Shown here piece after piece: positions 17,284 to 25,606 of a DNA stretch of 64,000 nt. Position 1 is the first letter of the stretch. Each line of letters starts with the position of its first letter. The notes under the pieces were generated by a model that was not told the DNA's origin, searched no databases, and saw only the letters and a program-made list of their open reading frames with translations. Location: NCBI GenBank assembly GCA_031428275.1, contig JANPPC010000001.1:62001-126000 (forward strand), read 5' to 3'. This DNA is from Pseudobdellovibrio sp031428275 (GTDB taxonomy: Bacteria > Bdellovibrionota > Bdellovibrionia > Bdellovibrionales > Bdellovibrionaceae). The translations under genes were made by a program, and so were the position numbers.

Positions 17284-18507
17284 ATGAAAAACTCAGAATC
17301 TGCTTCTCCTTCATTTGCAAAACCGAACGATAGGGCTGTAACGATTTGGATCTTAGGCGCGATGACCGCTTTAAGTCCATTTACGATTGATATGTATTTG
17401 CCCGCATTTCAAAGTATCGCTAATGAATTTAGTACCAGTGTCGCGCAAGTTTCTTTGTCGCTATCAAGTTACTTTATTGGATTGTCTTTAGGCCAATTAA
17501 TATATGGTCCCCTATCAGACCGATTCGGACGTAAAAAGCCGCTTTACCTAGGGCTAACAATTTATTTTATTGCGGCGATTATGTGTATGAAATCAACAAA
17601 CAGTGAAATGCTAATCGGTTGGAGATTAATTCAGGCGCTGGGTGGTTGTGCAGCCGGAGTTACTTCTATGGCAATGGTTCGCGATTTATTCACGACGAAA
17701 GAAAGCGCAAAAGTTTTTTCGTTATTGATTTTAATTTTAGGAGTTTCGCCTCTGTTAGCACCGACGGCGGGTGGATACCTTTCGGTCGCGTTCGGATGGC
17801 AGTCTATATTTTTAGTTTTAGCCATCATGAGCACTTTACTTTTATTAACGGTCAAATTTAAGCTAACTGAAAGTCATCAGCCCGACAAGTCAGTCGAATT
17901 AAAATTAGGCCCAATCTTTAAAAGATATTTTTCGATTTTACGAAACCCGCTTTTTTATACTTACAGTTTATCAAGTGCCGTTGCATTTGCAGGCCTATTT
18001 GTTTACTTAGCCGGATCACCGATTATTTTCATGCAAACTTTCGCAGTCTCGGCGCAGGTTTACGGTTGGATCTTTGCAGTGATTGCGGCGGGGCTCATCG
18101 GATCAAGTCAGTTGAATGTCGTTTTACTAAAACGATTTTCAAACCAGCAGCTGCTTTTCTTCGGTTTAGCGGGCCAAGTTGGTATCGCTTTTATATTTTT
18201 ATTAGGAACTTATCTAAGTTGGTATAGCCTGTACGGAACCGTTGTAATGCTATTTTTGTTTCTTGCGTGTTTTGGTATTACAAATCCAAACGGCAGCGCT
18301 TTGGCGCTATCTCCATTTTCAAAAAGTGCAGGCAGTGCTTCGGCACTGATTGGATTTTTACAAATGGGTTCGGGAGCAGTCGCTTCGATGTGCATCGGAT
18401 TATTAAAAATTAGTACCATGCTTCCAATCATTGCAATTATGGCGATGACTTCGTCTTTAGGATTAATAATTTTATTTTTTGGTACTCGTAAAATTCATCG
18501 AAAATAG
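17284..18507 (+). CDS. Bcr/CflA-family multidrug efflux MFS transporter
   Basis: 407 residues with 12 predicted helices. The Bcr/CflA signature is clear: SPFTIDMYLPAFQSIA, GLSLGQLIYGPLSDRFGRK (loop 2-3 motif A), LIQALGGCAAGV, SPLLAPTAGGYL. Relatives export bicyclomycin, chloramphenicol or related compounds by proton antiport in the inner membrane. ATG 17284 keeps a short polar N-terminus; an upstream TTG at 17254 is possible but has no ribosome-binding site. Confidence 0.9.
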   Translation: MKNSESASPSFAKPNDRAVTIWILGAMTALSPFTIDMYLPAFQSIANEFSTSVAQVSLSLSSYFIGLSLGQLIYGPLSDRFGRKKPLYLGLTIYFIAAIMCMKSTNSEMLIGWRLIQALGGCAAGVTSMAMVRDLFTTKESAKVFSLLILILGVSPLLAPTAGGYLSVAFGWQSIFLVLAIMSTLLLLTVKFKLTESHQPDKSVELKLGPIFKRYFSILRNPLFYTYSLSSAVAFAGLFVYLAGSPIIFMQTFAVSAQVYGWIFAVIAAGLIGSSQLNVVLLKRFSNQQLLFFGLAGQVGIAFIFLLGTYLSWYSLYGTVVMLFLFLACFGITNPNGSALALSPFSKSAGSASALIGFLQMGSGAVASMCIGLLKISTMLPIIAIMAMTSSLGLIILFFGTRKIHRK

Positions 18508-18563
18508 AAGACAATTTCTAAGTCCCGGCGACTACCGTAAGTTATGTCAAGTTATAGGCCAGC

Positions 18564-18582
18564 GACTTTTGAGTAAAAAGTC
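18564..18582 (+). terminator. Weak hairpin after the Bcr/CflA gene
   Basis: GACTTTT (18564-18570) and AAAAGTC (18576-18582) form a 7-bp stem followed by only three Ts. It may be a terminator. Confidence 0.3.
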
Positions 18583-18615
18583 TTTAGCCAGGGCTAGTAA
18601 GTAAGCATCGAGCGC

Positions 18616-18645
18616 TTGTCATATGGTTTACGAAAGGTTTAAAAT
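18616..18645 (+). promoter_or_regulatory. Promoter of DoxX copy 2
   Basis: TTGTCA (18616-18621), an 18-base spacer and TAAAAT (18640-18645). The spacer contains TATGGTTTAC (18622-18631), also present in the palindromic region upstream of DoxX copy 1. Confidence 0.5.
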
Positions 18646-18676
18646 ATTTCTACAAACGTAAAGAAATGGAGCATTC

Positions 18677-19117
18677 GTGAATTTACAGGGAATTTTTTTA
18701 GGAACTTCGGTTGATTTCTTTAACGCTGCTACTCTGATCATTCGTTTGTTCATCGGTGTCTGTTTTGTAATTCACGGCTTAGGAAAGCTAGGAATTGTTG
18801 GCCAAGGAAATATGGTCGGATTCGAAGGTTGGTTAAAAAGTTTAGGTCTGCCATTTCCGGCTTTTCAGGCGAAATTAGCAATGTTGAGTGAAATTATTGG
18901 CGGAGTTTTAATTGCAGCAGGCTTGTTAACTCGGGTCGGAATCTTAGTTTGCTTTATAACGATGTTAGTTGCAGCTTTTGTTGGTCATAAAAAGGCTGGC
19001 TATCTAATAACAAATAACCCACCAGGAAACGAGTACGCGCTAAATCTAGCAGCTATTTTAGCGGCTCTTATGTTGCTAGGGCCCGGATTATATTCGGCCG
19101 ATGCATTTTTATTTTAA
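18677..19117 (+). CDS. DoxX family membrane protein (second copy)
   Basis: 146 residues, four hydrophobic helices: LIIRLFIGVCFVIHGLGKLG, a GFEGWLKSLGLPFPAF loop, MLSEIIGGVLIAAGLLTR, and a C-terminal LGPGLYSADAFLF. It is paralogous to the protein at 15613 and shares a 10-bp promoter element with it. The start is GTG 18677, placed by GGAG about 7 nt upstream. Function unknown beyond inner-membrane DoxX family membership. Confidence 0.85.
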   Translation: MNLQGIFLGTSVDFFNAATLIIRLFIGVCFVIHGLGKLGIVGQGNMVGFEGWLKSLGLPFPAFQAKLAMLSEIIGGVLIAAGLLTRVGILVCFITMLVAAFVGHKKAGYLITNNPPGNEYALNLAAILAALMLLGPGLYSADAFLF

Positions 19118-19245
19118 TGAAATCTGCCCCGCATTTGGGCCTAAAAGGATAAATTTTTTCTTCAGCTGATTCAGCTTCGTTTATTTACGGCATTGTGTTT
19201 GCTTTTACTTTCTTTAGTAACTTAAAACACTTTCCGGGAGGAAAT

Positions 19246-19527
19246 ATGGATATGAATATTAGCAATCAAGAGAAAAAATTATCGAATCAGTATAAAACTG
19301 AAATACCTAACGAGGTCGTTGAAGAACAAACAAAAAAAATTCCTAATCTAGTATTTCTAGGTTTAGCAGGTGTAGCTATAGCCGTTTCTGCTGGATTGAA
19401 TTTTGGTACTGAAAAGAAAACTTTAGCTAACTTCGTAGGTATGTGGGCTCCCACTCTTCTTTTGCTGGGGGTTTATAATAAATTAGTGAAAGTTGAAGAC
19501 GAAATGCTTCGTAGCCGCCTTCACTAA
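19246..19527 (+). CDS. Small two-helix membrane protein, unknown
   Basis: 93 residues from ATG 19246, chosen because GGGAGG lies just upstream; the longer frame from 19195 has no such site. A charged N-terminal 35 residues precedes two hydrophobic segments (LVFLGLAGVAIAVSAGLNF and MWAPTLLLLGVYNKL) and a charged tail. It has its own terminator. No family recognised. Confidence 0.65.
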   Translation: MDMNISNQEKKLSNQYKTEIPNEVVEEQTKKIPNLVFLGLAGVAIAVSAGLNFGTEKKTLANFVGMWAPTLLLLGVYNKLVKVEDEMLRSRLH

Positions 19528-19557
19528 TTGCTAAAAAGTTTTTTAAAAAATAATATG

Positions 19558-19586
19558 GCCGGCACCTTGAGTGCTGGCTTTTTTTT
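19558..19586 (+). terminator. Intrinsic terminator
   Basis: GCCGGCAC and GTGCTGGC form an 8-bp stem (one G-T pair) with loop CTTGA, followed by eight Ts. Confidence 0.85.
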
Positions 19587-19601
19587 ACTTTTTTAAATAA
19601 A

Positions 19602-19629
19602 AAAGCCGATGAATTTCTTCACCGGCTTT
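19602..19629 (-). terminator. Intrinsic terminator for the minus-strand gene
   Basis: Arms AAAGCCG and CGGCTTT with an inner GAA/TTC pairing form a hairpin. On the minus strand it is followed by a T-run and lies 41 nt after the stop at 19670. Confidence 0.7.
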
Positions 19630-19669
19630 AGAAAGTTCCAACGATGGAACTTAAATCTTTATTTGGTAA

Positions 19670-19873
19670 TTAAACCTTGTGTGGATGAGATGGATTTTTA
19701 TGATCCTTCTCTACAGAATCGCCCAGATCATGAATTTTTTGACCTATTTTTGGCATTCCCGCGTTAGAAATTTTATGACCAGCTTTTTCTAAAATTTCAC
19801 CAGCCTTATTTTTGAAACCATCTTTTTTTTCTACATCAGTAGCCATCTTTTTAACGTCTGTTTTTTTTTCCAT
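19670..19873 (-). CDS. Small charged soluble protein, unknown
   Basis: 67 residues, Lys-rich and amphipathic (GEILEKAGHKISNAGMPKIG near the middle), His-rich C-terminus. No signal peptide. It has a strong ribosome-binding site (AAGGAG) and its own terminator, which support a real gene. The composition recalls small stress proteins such as CsbD-like ones, but I cannot assign it. Confidence 0.6.
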   Translation of the reverse strand: MEKKTDVKKMATDVEKKDGFKNKAGEILEKAGHKISNAGMPKIGQKIHDLGDSVEKDHKNPSHPHKV

Positions 19874-20114
19874 AGATTCTCCTTGTTGCTGAAAAAGCTT
19901 CTGCTTTTTGGTTAATTCAGTTAACTATCAAGATTGCAAGATCTGTGCAGACTGAAAAGCCAATTAAATCGAGCTAAGCTAAAAACAGGGAATTAAATCA
20001 ACCGGCTTAAGAATTATGCCCCATAATCAATGCTCAAACTGTATGGGCCGAGAAGTAGCAATTGCTGAGCTGAATTTTTTGTGCAACGATCAGATTTTAC
20101 CAAAGGAAATAAAT

Positions 20115-20621
20115 ATGCTTTACGAAGTAACGGTCCCACAATTTACAAAAATGCTTACCAACCTGAATGCGATGATGACAAAAGCTGCTGCCTACGCAGA
20201 TTCTAAAAAATTTGATATTGATGTTTTAATGAATTCACGTTTGGCACCGGATCAACTAAACTTCAGTCGTCAAATTCATATCGCCTGCGACAGCGCAAAA
20301 TTATGCGTATCGCGTTTAACAGGTAAAGATGCGCCCGTGCATGACGACACTGAAGTAAAGTATGCTGAATTAAAAAAACGCATTGAAGCCGTTATTGCCT
20401 ACATCGCTCAATTCAAGCCTGAAGACTTTAAAGGTGCAGACCAAAAAACGGTTACGCAGCCGCGTTGGGAAGGTAAATATTTAACGTCTACTGAATATGC
20501 ACTACAGCACGCAATTCCGAATGTTTATTTTCATGTAACGACTGCATATTCGATTTTACGTCACAACGGCGTTGAAGTCGGAAAAAAAGATTTCTTGGGC
20601 GAATTGCCTTATAAAAAATAA
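20115..20621 (+). CDS. DUF1993 family protein
   Basis: 168 residues from ATG 20115, preceded by AAAGGAAATAAAT. The N-terminus LYEVTVPQFTKML, the DVLMNSRLAPDQ segment and FHVTTAYSILRHNGVEVGKKDFLG at the C-terminus are characteristic of DUF1993, a helical DinB-like family of unknown function. The open frame upstream to 20016 adds a Cys-containing stretch that is probably untranslated. Confidence 0.85.
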   Translation: MLYEVTVPQFTKMLTNLNAMMTKAAAYADSKKFDIDVLMNSRLAPDQLNFSRQIHIACDSAKLCVSRLTGKDAPVHDDTEVKYAELKKRIEAVIAYIAQFKPEDFKGADQKTVTQPRWEGKYLTSTEYALQHAIPNVYFHVTTAYSILRHNGVEVGKKDFLGELPYKK

Positions 20622-20650
20622 TTTTTAAAAAATTCTTCGCCCCAATTGAC

Positions 20651-21019
20651 TTATTTTGAAGTTGTTTCGGTTTCGGTCGTCGGGGTGGTCGGTGAAGTTA
20701 TTGTGCCCACTCCAGTTGAAGGATTAACTCCTTGAGTTGCTGGGCGCTTCATCGAACGACGTGCTGCGCGATTCGTTGCCGGCGTTGAACCCGGCATATT
20801 TGTTGTGTTCATTGTGTCGTTGATTGTACCCGAGCCGGTCGTACCCGAAGTCGGGTTACTTGTTGTCGACGGAACTGTGCTTCCGGCTGTGCCAGGCATT
20901 CCGGTTGAACCTGCCGTGCCTGTTGAAATAGCTCCGCCGGCAGATCCTGCGCTTGTTGTTTGCGCAACGCCAAGTGATGCTAGCCCGGCGATCACGAATA
21001 GAGCGATTGATTTTTTCAT
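20651..21019 (-). CDS. Secreted Thr/Ser/Gly-rich low-complexity protein
   Basis: 122 residues: a signal peptide (MKKSIALFVIAGLASLGVAQ), then almost entirely Thr, Ser, Gly, Pro and Asn with one basic patch (NRAARRSMKRP). No fold or catalytic motif is visible; it looks intrinsically disordered. AAAGGAG precedes ATG 21019. Comparable exported low-complexity proteins are common but rarely conserved. Confidence 0.65.
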   Translation of the reverse strand: MKKSIALFVIAGLASLGVAQTTSAGSAGGAISTGTAGSTGMPGTAGSTVPSTTSNPTSGTTGSGTINDTMNTTNMPGSTPATNRAARRSMKRPATQGVNPSTGVGTITSPTTPTTETETTSK

Positions 21020-21257
21020 AAATTCTCCTTTAGTGGTTTGGTAAAATTAGTTTTAATAATAGCAATTCGCTAGCCAGCTCAAAACAAGCGTGTCGTCTAT
21101 CAATGGCCCTAAACATATAACAGGGGCATAATTTCTAGACTAAAAGAGATTGCGGCCGATTGAATCCTAGCAAAAGATCTAGGATTCGCAGTCTTGAATT
21201 ACAAAAGAGCATCTAAAAATTCTAATAAAAATTCATTGAAAGCCGATAAGTAAAACA

Positions 21258-22073
21258 GTGAAGTTATTAATGTCGATACTTTTTTTTGCAAGCTGTATCA
21301 CTGGATGTGGCACGGGGTCAGGACACGCTCCTTCAACCAGCGTTGATACTCAGCCTACAATTCCTGATAGCCCGGTTCCATTCGCTCCGTCGCAAATTTC
21401 TAATATGCACAGTTGGTTTGATGCTGCAGATACCTCAACGATTACTACGCTCAGTAATCGGGTCACTAGTTGGAAAGATAAGAAAAATTCGAATGTTTCG
21501 TTTGTGCAAAACACAGCTAGCAAGCGACCGACAATGACGGCAAATGCGATCAACGGTCATTCTGCGGTTCAGTTCGATGGTACAGACGATGTTTTGACCG
21601 CCGAAATTCAAGATGCTGTGAACGCGACTTTAACTCTTACGTTTGTTGTTAAGCTAAATAATTTTAACGGAGTGATTCCGTTCACTTTTAATACAGATCA
21701 TTACGGGCACGGACCTGATATCTATTTTCTATCAAATCAAGTATTTTGGAATACCGGAGACAGCGGCGGAAATCCGTTTTCTAATTCAGTTTTTCCATCA
21801 ACCACTACGGCACATATTTTTACTGTCAAAAACGATCAGGCACATAACCAGACGGATTTATATGTCGATGGCCAATACGTTGGTCAAGCTAGTTACCGCA
21901 ATACTTCCATTGAAACCTATCCCGAACCAAGATTTTACATGGGTAACTGGGTTGCCGGAAACTACTTTATAAATGGGTTTTTTGCCGAGCTTATCGTTTA
22001 TAACAAGCTTCTTGATGATGCTGAGCGTACGCAGGTCGAAAGCTATTTAAAAGCCAAGTGGTCTGTACCTTAA
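21258..22073 (+). CDS. Lipoprotein with LamG-like (jelly-roll) domain
   Basis: 271 residues. A type II signal peptide has lipobox ITGC with Cys near residue 16. A short Pro/Ser linker leads to a domain of about 220 residues with MHSWFDAADTSTI, VTSWKDKKN, VQFDGTDDVL, LYVDGQYVG and FAELIVYNKLLDDAERTQVE, the usual pattern of bacterial LamG/concanavalin-like surface proteins that bind glycans or other ligands. The start is GTG 21258; ATG 21270 is an alternative. No operon partner. Confidence 0.8.
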   Translation: MKLLMSILFFASCITGCGTGSGHAPSTSVDTQPTIPDSPVPFAPSQISNMHSWFDAADTSTITTLSNRVTSWKDKKNSNVSFVQNTASKRPTMTANAINGHSAVQFDGTDDVLTAEIQDAVNATLTLTFVVKLNNFNGVIPFTFNTDHYGHGPDIYFLSNQVFWNTGDSGGNPFSNSVFPSTTTAHIFTVKNDQAHNQTDLYVDGQYVGQASYRNTSIETYPEPRFYMGNWVAGNYFINGFFAELIVYNKLLDDAERTQVESYLKAKWSVP

Positions 22074-22110
22074 CTGCGATTATCCCTTTTTTGTCGCGCC
22101 AATCCACATT

Positions 22111-22139
22111 TTGACCTGACAATTTAAATGGGCAATACT
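22111..22139 (+). promoter_or_regulatory. Promoter of the 22164 gene
   Basis: TTGACC (22111-22116), 17-base spacer, AATACT (22134-22139), about 25 nt before the start codon. Confidence 0.5.
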
Positions 22140-22163
22140 TGAATCAACTTAAAGAGGTTCAAA

Positions 22164-22412
22164 ATGTCAGACGAGATGAAAGCAGAATTAGAAAGACTTC
22201 GTGCAGAGAACGAAGCTTTAAAAAGCAAAAAAGCCGATCGTGGAACGTTATCAATGAAGGTCAGTGAAAAAGGAGCTTTATCAGTTTATGGTATGGGTCG
22301 TTTTCCGGTTACGCTTTATAAAGAACAATGGCTAAAGTTATTAGGAATTGCCGAAGAACTTAAACAATTTATTGCCGCTAATGACGATAAACTTAAAACC
22401 AAAGAATCTTAA
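22164..22412 (+). CDS. Small conserved protein with N-terminal coiled coil
   Basis: 82 residues. The first 20 form a short Glu/Leu coiled coil (MKAELERLRAENEALKSKK). The rest contains LSMKVSEKGALSVYGMGRFP and LYKEQWLKLL, a pattern I recall from uncharacterised small proteins in many bacteria. AAAGAGG precedes ATG 22164. It lies 3 nt before the YchJ-like gene and is likely co-transcribed with it. Confidence 0.75.
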   Translation: MSDEMKAELERLRAENEALKSKKADRGTLSMKVSEKGALSVYGMGRFPVTLYKEQWLKLLGIAEELKQFIAANDDKLKTKES

Positions 22413-22415
22413 TTT

Positions 22416-22958
22416 ATGAAATGCCCATGTAGCTCAAATTTAGAATTTAATAAATGTTGCGAACCTTTTTTAAAAGGAACGGCAAAACCTAAAACAGCTG
22501 AAGAGCTTATGCGTTCAAGATATTCAGCGTATACTGAAGTTGATATTGAATATATTAAGAATACTTTAGCACCCGAATCTCGCGGCGATTTCGATGTAAA
22601 ATCAACTCGTGAATGGGCACAAAAAGCGAAGTGGTCTGGCTTACAAATTCTATCCACCGATAAAGGTGGGCCAGAAGATAAAAAAGGTACCGTTGAATTC
22701 GTGGCAACATACGAATTTCAGGGTGACGGCTTAGATCACCACGAAACGGCGCAGTTTCGTAAAAGCGACAGCGGTGACTGGTTATTCGTAGATGGTGATT
22801 CTCATACGCATCGCGCGGGTGAAACGCATCATCATCATGGTCACGCAAAACCCGAGCAAGTCATTCGCGATTCTCCAAAAATTGGTCGCAACGATCCGTG
22901 CACTTGCGGCAGCGGCAAAAAATATAAAAAATGTTGCGGAACTGAAGCTTCAGCTTAA
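22416..22958 (+). CDS. ychJ: YchJ-family protein with two SEC-C zinc motifs
   Basis: 180 residues. SEC-C metal-binding motifs stand at both ends (CPCSSNLEFNKCC near residue 3 and CTCGSGKKYKKCC near 163) around a YchJ-type NTF2-like core (TAEELMRSRYSAY, FVATYEF). A His-rich stretch (THRAGETHHHHGH) lies before the second motif and may bind metal. Cellular role of YchJ is unknown. It starts 3 nt after the preceding small gene. Confidence 0.9.
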   Translation: MKCPCSSNLEFNKCCEPFLKGTAKPKTAEELMRSRYSAYTEVDIEYIKNTLAPESRGDFDVKSTREWAQKAKWSGLQILSTDKGGPEDKKGTVEFVATYEFQGDGLDHHETAQFRKSDSGDWLFVDGDSHTHRAGETHHHHGHAKPEQVIRDSPKIGRNDPCTCGSGKKYKKCCGTEASA

Positions 22959-22986
22959 GTTATTTCTAACTATCCACTTAATTTGG

Positions 22987-24585
22987 CTAGGTTAAATTAA
23001 GTGGATCCGTTAAATTGAGCGAATTGGAACTTACGGTAGCCGGTGACGGAATTTTTAATTCGATGTCATCTAATTGAGCTAAATCTTGGGTCGCAGGGCC
23101 TTCAATCACTTTTCCGTGACAGCTATAGCGGGCGCCGTGGCATGGACAGTCCCATGATTTTTCAACGCTATTCCAGTGAACGACACCACCCAAATGAGTG
23201 CACGCTGCCGACATAAATTCAATCGCGCCCGTCGTATTTTTATATGTTGCTATCATTCGTAAGCCATCGCGAAATACAATGCCTTCGCCACGACGAAGCG
23301 CATGTACATCGGGTTTGGGCGCGGACGAAAACCAGTCACGGTACTGGGCCGCTACGTTGCTATTTTGTTTTAAGAATTCTGCGGTTGCGCGTAAACTAAT
23401 GCGCGATGGGTTATATAAAGCCTCCCATGCATTTTTTCTATTCATAATTTGGTCGGTAATTAATAGGGCGCCGATCGTACAGTGGGTCATTCCATTTCCA
23501 GAATCTCCCGTAATAACGTAAATGTTTTCACGATCTAGTGGGTTGTGTCCCAGAAAAGCTAAACCGTCGACAGGTTTCATCACTTGGCCAGACCATCGAT
23601 AGCCGATACCGATTATATTTTTAAATCTTTCGCGCGCCCATTTTTCTAAATGGGTAAAGCAAAGTTCAGGATGGTCTTCTTGCCCTGTCTTGTGATCCTC
23701 TCCGCCGACGATTAATGTATCTTCAGTTTCTCCGGAATCAACTCTGACATAGTGGTAGGGCTCAAGCGTATCCCAGTAAAGTCCTTTAGGTACGCCACCT
23801 TTAGGAATTTTAAATCCAATTACGTAAGTTCGGAAAGCGGCTTGCTTAGTGTGTATCGCAAATAAGTCATTTATTGGCGTATTCGTAGCAACGACTAAAG
23901 AATCACTTCGAACTCTAAAGCCATCAGAAGTTTTGACTTCGGCGATTGCCCCGGTATTTACTTCAATGACCTGGGTATGCGTATAAATTTGACCGCCACC
24001 ATCTACGAAAGCTTTAGTTATTGAACTTAAATATTTTATTGGATCAAGCTGTGCTTGGTTAACGAATTTTAAGCAAGGGCCTGTATCAAAAGTTGTTATG
24101 GGCGATGTTTTAACGAACTGAACGTTTAGCCCTGACCGATGAGCGGCTTCAAGTTCTTTTTGTAAAACGACTTCGCGAACATCACCTTGCGAAAAAAGGT
24201 ATCCGTCAATTCTTTCAAAGTCGCAATCAGTGTTTAATTCTTTAATTATTTTTTCTACTGTATTGATAGCGGCTGTGTGGCTTTCGGCAGCCAACTTTGC
24301 GCCGCTCTGGCCATGGTATTTCTCTAGTTCAAAATAGCGAGCATCAAGCGCATTCGAAAAATGCGCGGTCGTTTTACCAGTTTGACCACTAGCAAGTTCA
24401 AAACTTTCTAGTACGGCAACTTTTTTACCTTCTTTCATTAAAAGGTAAGCCGTCGTTAAGCCCCCAATGCCGCCACCAATGACGCAGACGTCAACGTACA
24501 AATCTTCGTAAAGCTTAGAAAATTTCGGCATGTCAGACTTATCAAGCCACAGTGAAAGTGTTTCGCCCGGATGAAGTAAATTCAT
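22987..24585 (-). CDS. FAD-dependent oxidoreductase with C-terminal Rieske domain
   Basis: 532 residues. Residues about 30-420 form a DAO-type FAD oxidoreductase (VCVIGGGIGGLTTAYLLMKEGKKVAVLES, VVATNTP, YVITGDSGNGMTH). Residues about 430-520 form a Rieske [2Fe-2S] domain with CTHLGG and CPCHGARYSCHG supplying Cys-His / Cys-His ligands. The fusion occurs in many bacteria; the substrate is unknown. AAGGAG precedes ATG 24585. The divergent promoter region carries repeated TTGCAT elements that may be operators. Confidence 0.88.
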   Translation of the reverse strand: MNLLHPGETLSLWLDKSDMPKFSKLYEDLYVDVCVIGGGIGGLTTAYLLMKEGKKVAVLESFELASGQTGKTTAHFSNALDARYFELEKYHGQSGAKLAAESHTAAINTVEKIIKELNTDCDFERIDGYLFSQGDVREVVLQKELEAAHRSGLNVQFVKTSPITTFDTGPCLKFVNQAQLDPIKYLSSITKAFVDGGGQIYTHTQVIEVNTGAIAEVKTSDGFRVRSDSLVVATNTPINDLFAIHTKQAAFRTYVIGFKIPKGGVPKGLYWDTLEPYHYVRVDSGETEDTLIVGGEDHKTGQEDHPELCFTHLEKWARERFKNIIGIGYRWSGQVMKPVDGLAFLGHNPLDRENIYVITGDSGNGMTHCTIGALLITDQIMNRKNAWEALYNPSRISLRATAEFLKQNSNVAAQYRDWFSSAPKPDVHALRRGEGIVFRDGLRMIATYKNTTGAIEFMSAACTHLGGVVHWNSVEKSWDCPCHGARYSCHGKVIEGPATQDLAQLDDIELKIPSPATVSSNSLNLTDPLNLT

Positions 24586-24616
24586 AAATTCTCCTTATTA
24601 TGTAGGGTACTAAATA

Positions 24617-24678
24617 TTGCATATGCAAAATGAAGTCCTTGCATAATTTTTGCTTTAAGTAGTTTGCAAGATGCATAA
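24617..24678. promoter_or_regulatory. Cluster of TTGCAT/ATGCAA elements in a divergent promoter
   Basis: A perfect 12-bp palindrome TTGCATATGCAA (24617-24628), then TTGCATAA (24639-24646), then TTGCAAGATGCATAAG (24664-24678 region). Three related elements in 62 bases between divergent genes suggest an operator array. Confidence 0.45.
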
Positions 24679-24742
24679 GCCAAATAAAATGGCTCTCAGT
24701 TATGACTAGACTTCAAATTTGGTATGAGACTAGGAGATTCTA

Positions 24743-24976
24743 ATGAAAAAAGTCCTTTTTACGATTTTATTATTCGCCGGCGTGGCATCAATAGCTTCAG
24801 TCAATGCACACTACATTTACGACGCCCTACAAGTTCAAGAGCAAGAAGTAACGCGCGTAAAGTGTAAAAAAGTATTTGGCGGAGTCACTTGTGTTCGTGT
24901 GACAGATGATATCCAGTCAAGCGTGCATTATCACTGTACGCTCAAGCTTACAAAAAACGACACAATCCGAATTTAG
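24743..24976 (+). CDS. Small secreted protein, unknown
   Basis: 77 residues: signal peptide (MKKVLFTILLFAGVASIASVNA) and a mature part of about 55 with three cysteines (VKCKK, VTCVR, YHCTL). Preceded by a good ribosome-binding site (TAGGAG). Divergent from the FAD-Rieske gene across the TTGCAT elements. No family recognised. Confidence 0.65.
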   Translation: MKKVLFTILLFAGVASIASVNAHYIYDALQVQEQEVTRVKCKKVFGGVTCVRVTDDIQSSVHYHCTLKLTKNDTIRI

Positions 24977-25606
24977 TTAAAAAAATCTTCCTAGATTGAA
25001 AGATTGTATCAATTCAACTGAGCCGATACCAACTCCTGCAAAAAAAACAAACCCCGCCAGGGCTATTAAATAGCTTATTATTAAAATAAGACCATCTTTT
25101 TCTAACCAGCCAATCGCATTGAAAACTAAAAAATAAGCAGGTACCGAATTAGAAAATGGGATCGGTAAGGGCAACGATAATAGCAACGCATAGATTGTTA
25201 TTAATAGACCATTTAAAATAGTCACAATTCTTAGTGCCGTGAAATTGCCGTACCTAGGCTTAATAAATTTCTCAGACTTTGTTAAAAGTCTAATTAAAAA
25301 ATTACAGCAACTTAAAATGAGTTTCGAAGATAAATGTTTTCGAAGTAATTTCTGAGGCAGCCAAGGCTTTTTTTCTAATGCTAATAATAATCCCAGCACA
25401 GCTATGATAAGTCCTAGCGGAGTGGATAAACCTAATAGGGGAATCGGCTGCAAAAAAGGGGTGCTAAAAAAAATAATAAGTAATCCGTGGCTTCTAGCAC
25501 CAAAAGTGGCTATTAAATCTTCTACGTACAAACCGTCTGGATCAGCTTTATGTTTAACAGTTATGACGGCTTGCTTAAGTGAAAATTCATTCGATTCTGT
25601 TATCAT
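24977..25606 (-). CDS. ExoD family membrane protein
   Basis: 209 residues matching the exopolysaccharide-synthesis ExoD family: a soluble N-terminal 35 residues, then FFSTPFLQPIPLLGLSTPLGLIIAVLGL and three or four further hydrophobic helices. ExoD was linked to exopolysaccharide and alkaline tolerance in rhizobia; its reaction is unknown. It overlaps the upstream MFS gene by 4 nt (ATGA), so the pair is co-translated. It converges on the gene ending at 24976 with no gap. Confidence 0.82.
   Translation of the reverse strand: MITESNEFSLKQAVITVKHKADPDGLYVEDLIATFGARSHGLLIIFFSTPFLQPIPLLGLSTPLGLIIAVLGLLLALEKKPWLPQKLLRKHLSSKLILSCCNFLIRLLTKSEKFIKPRYGNFTALRIVTILNGLLITIYALLLSLPLPIPFSNSVPAYFLVFNAIGWLEKDGLILIISYLIALAGFVFFAGVGIGSVELIQSFNLGRFF

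Noticed and set aside
20016..20114. Cys-containing N-terminal extension of the DUF1993 gene
   Set aside because: AAAGGAAATAAAT sits before ATG 20115, and family members begin there.
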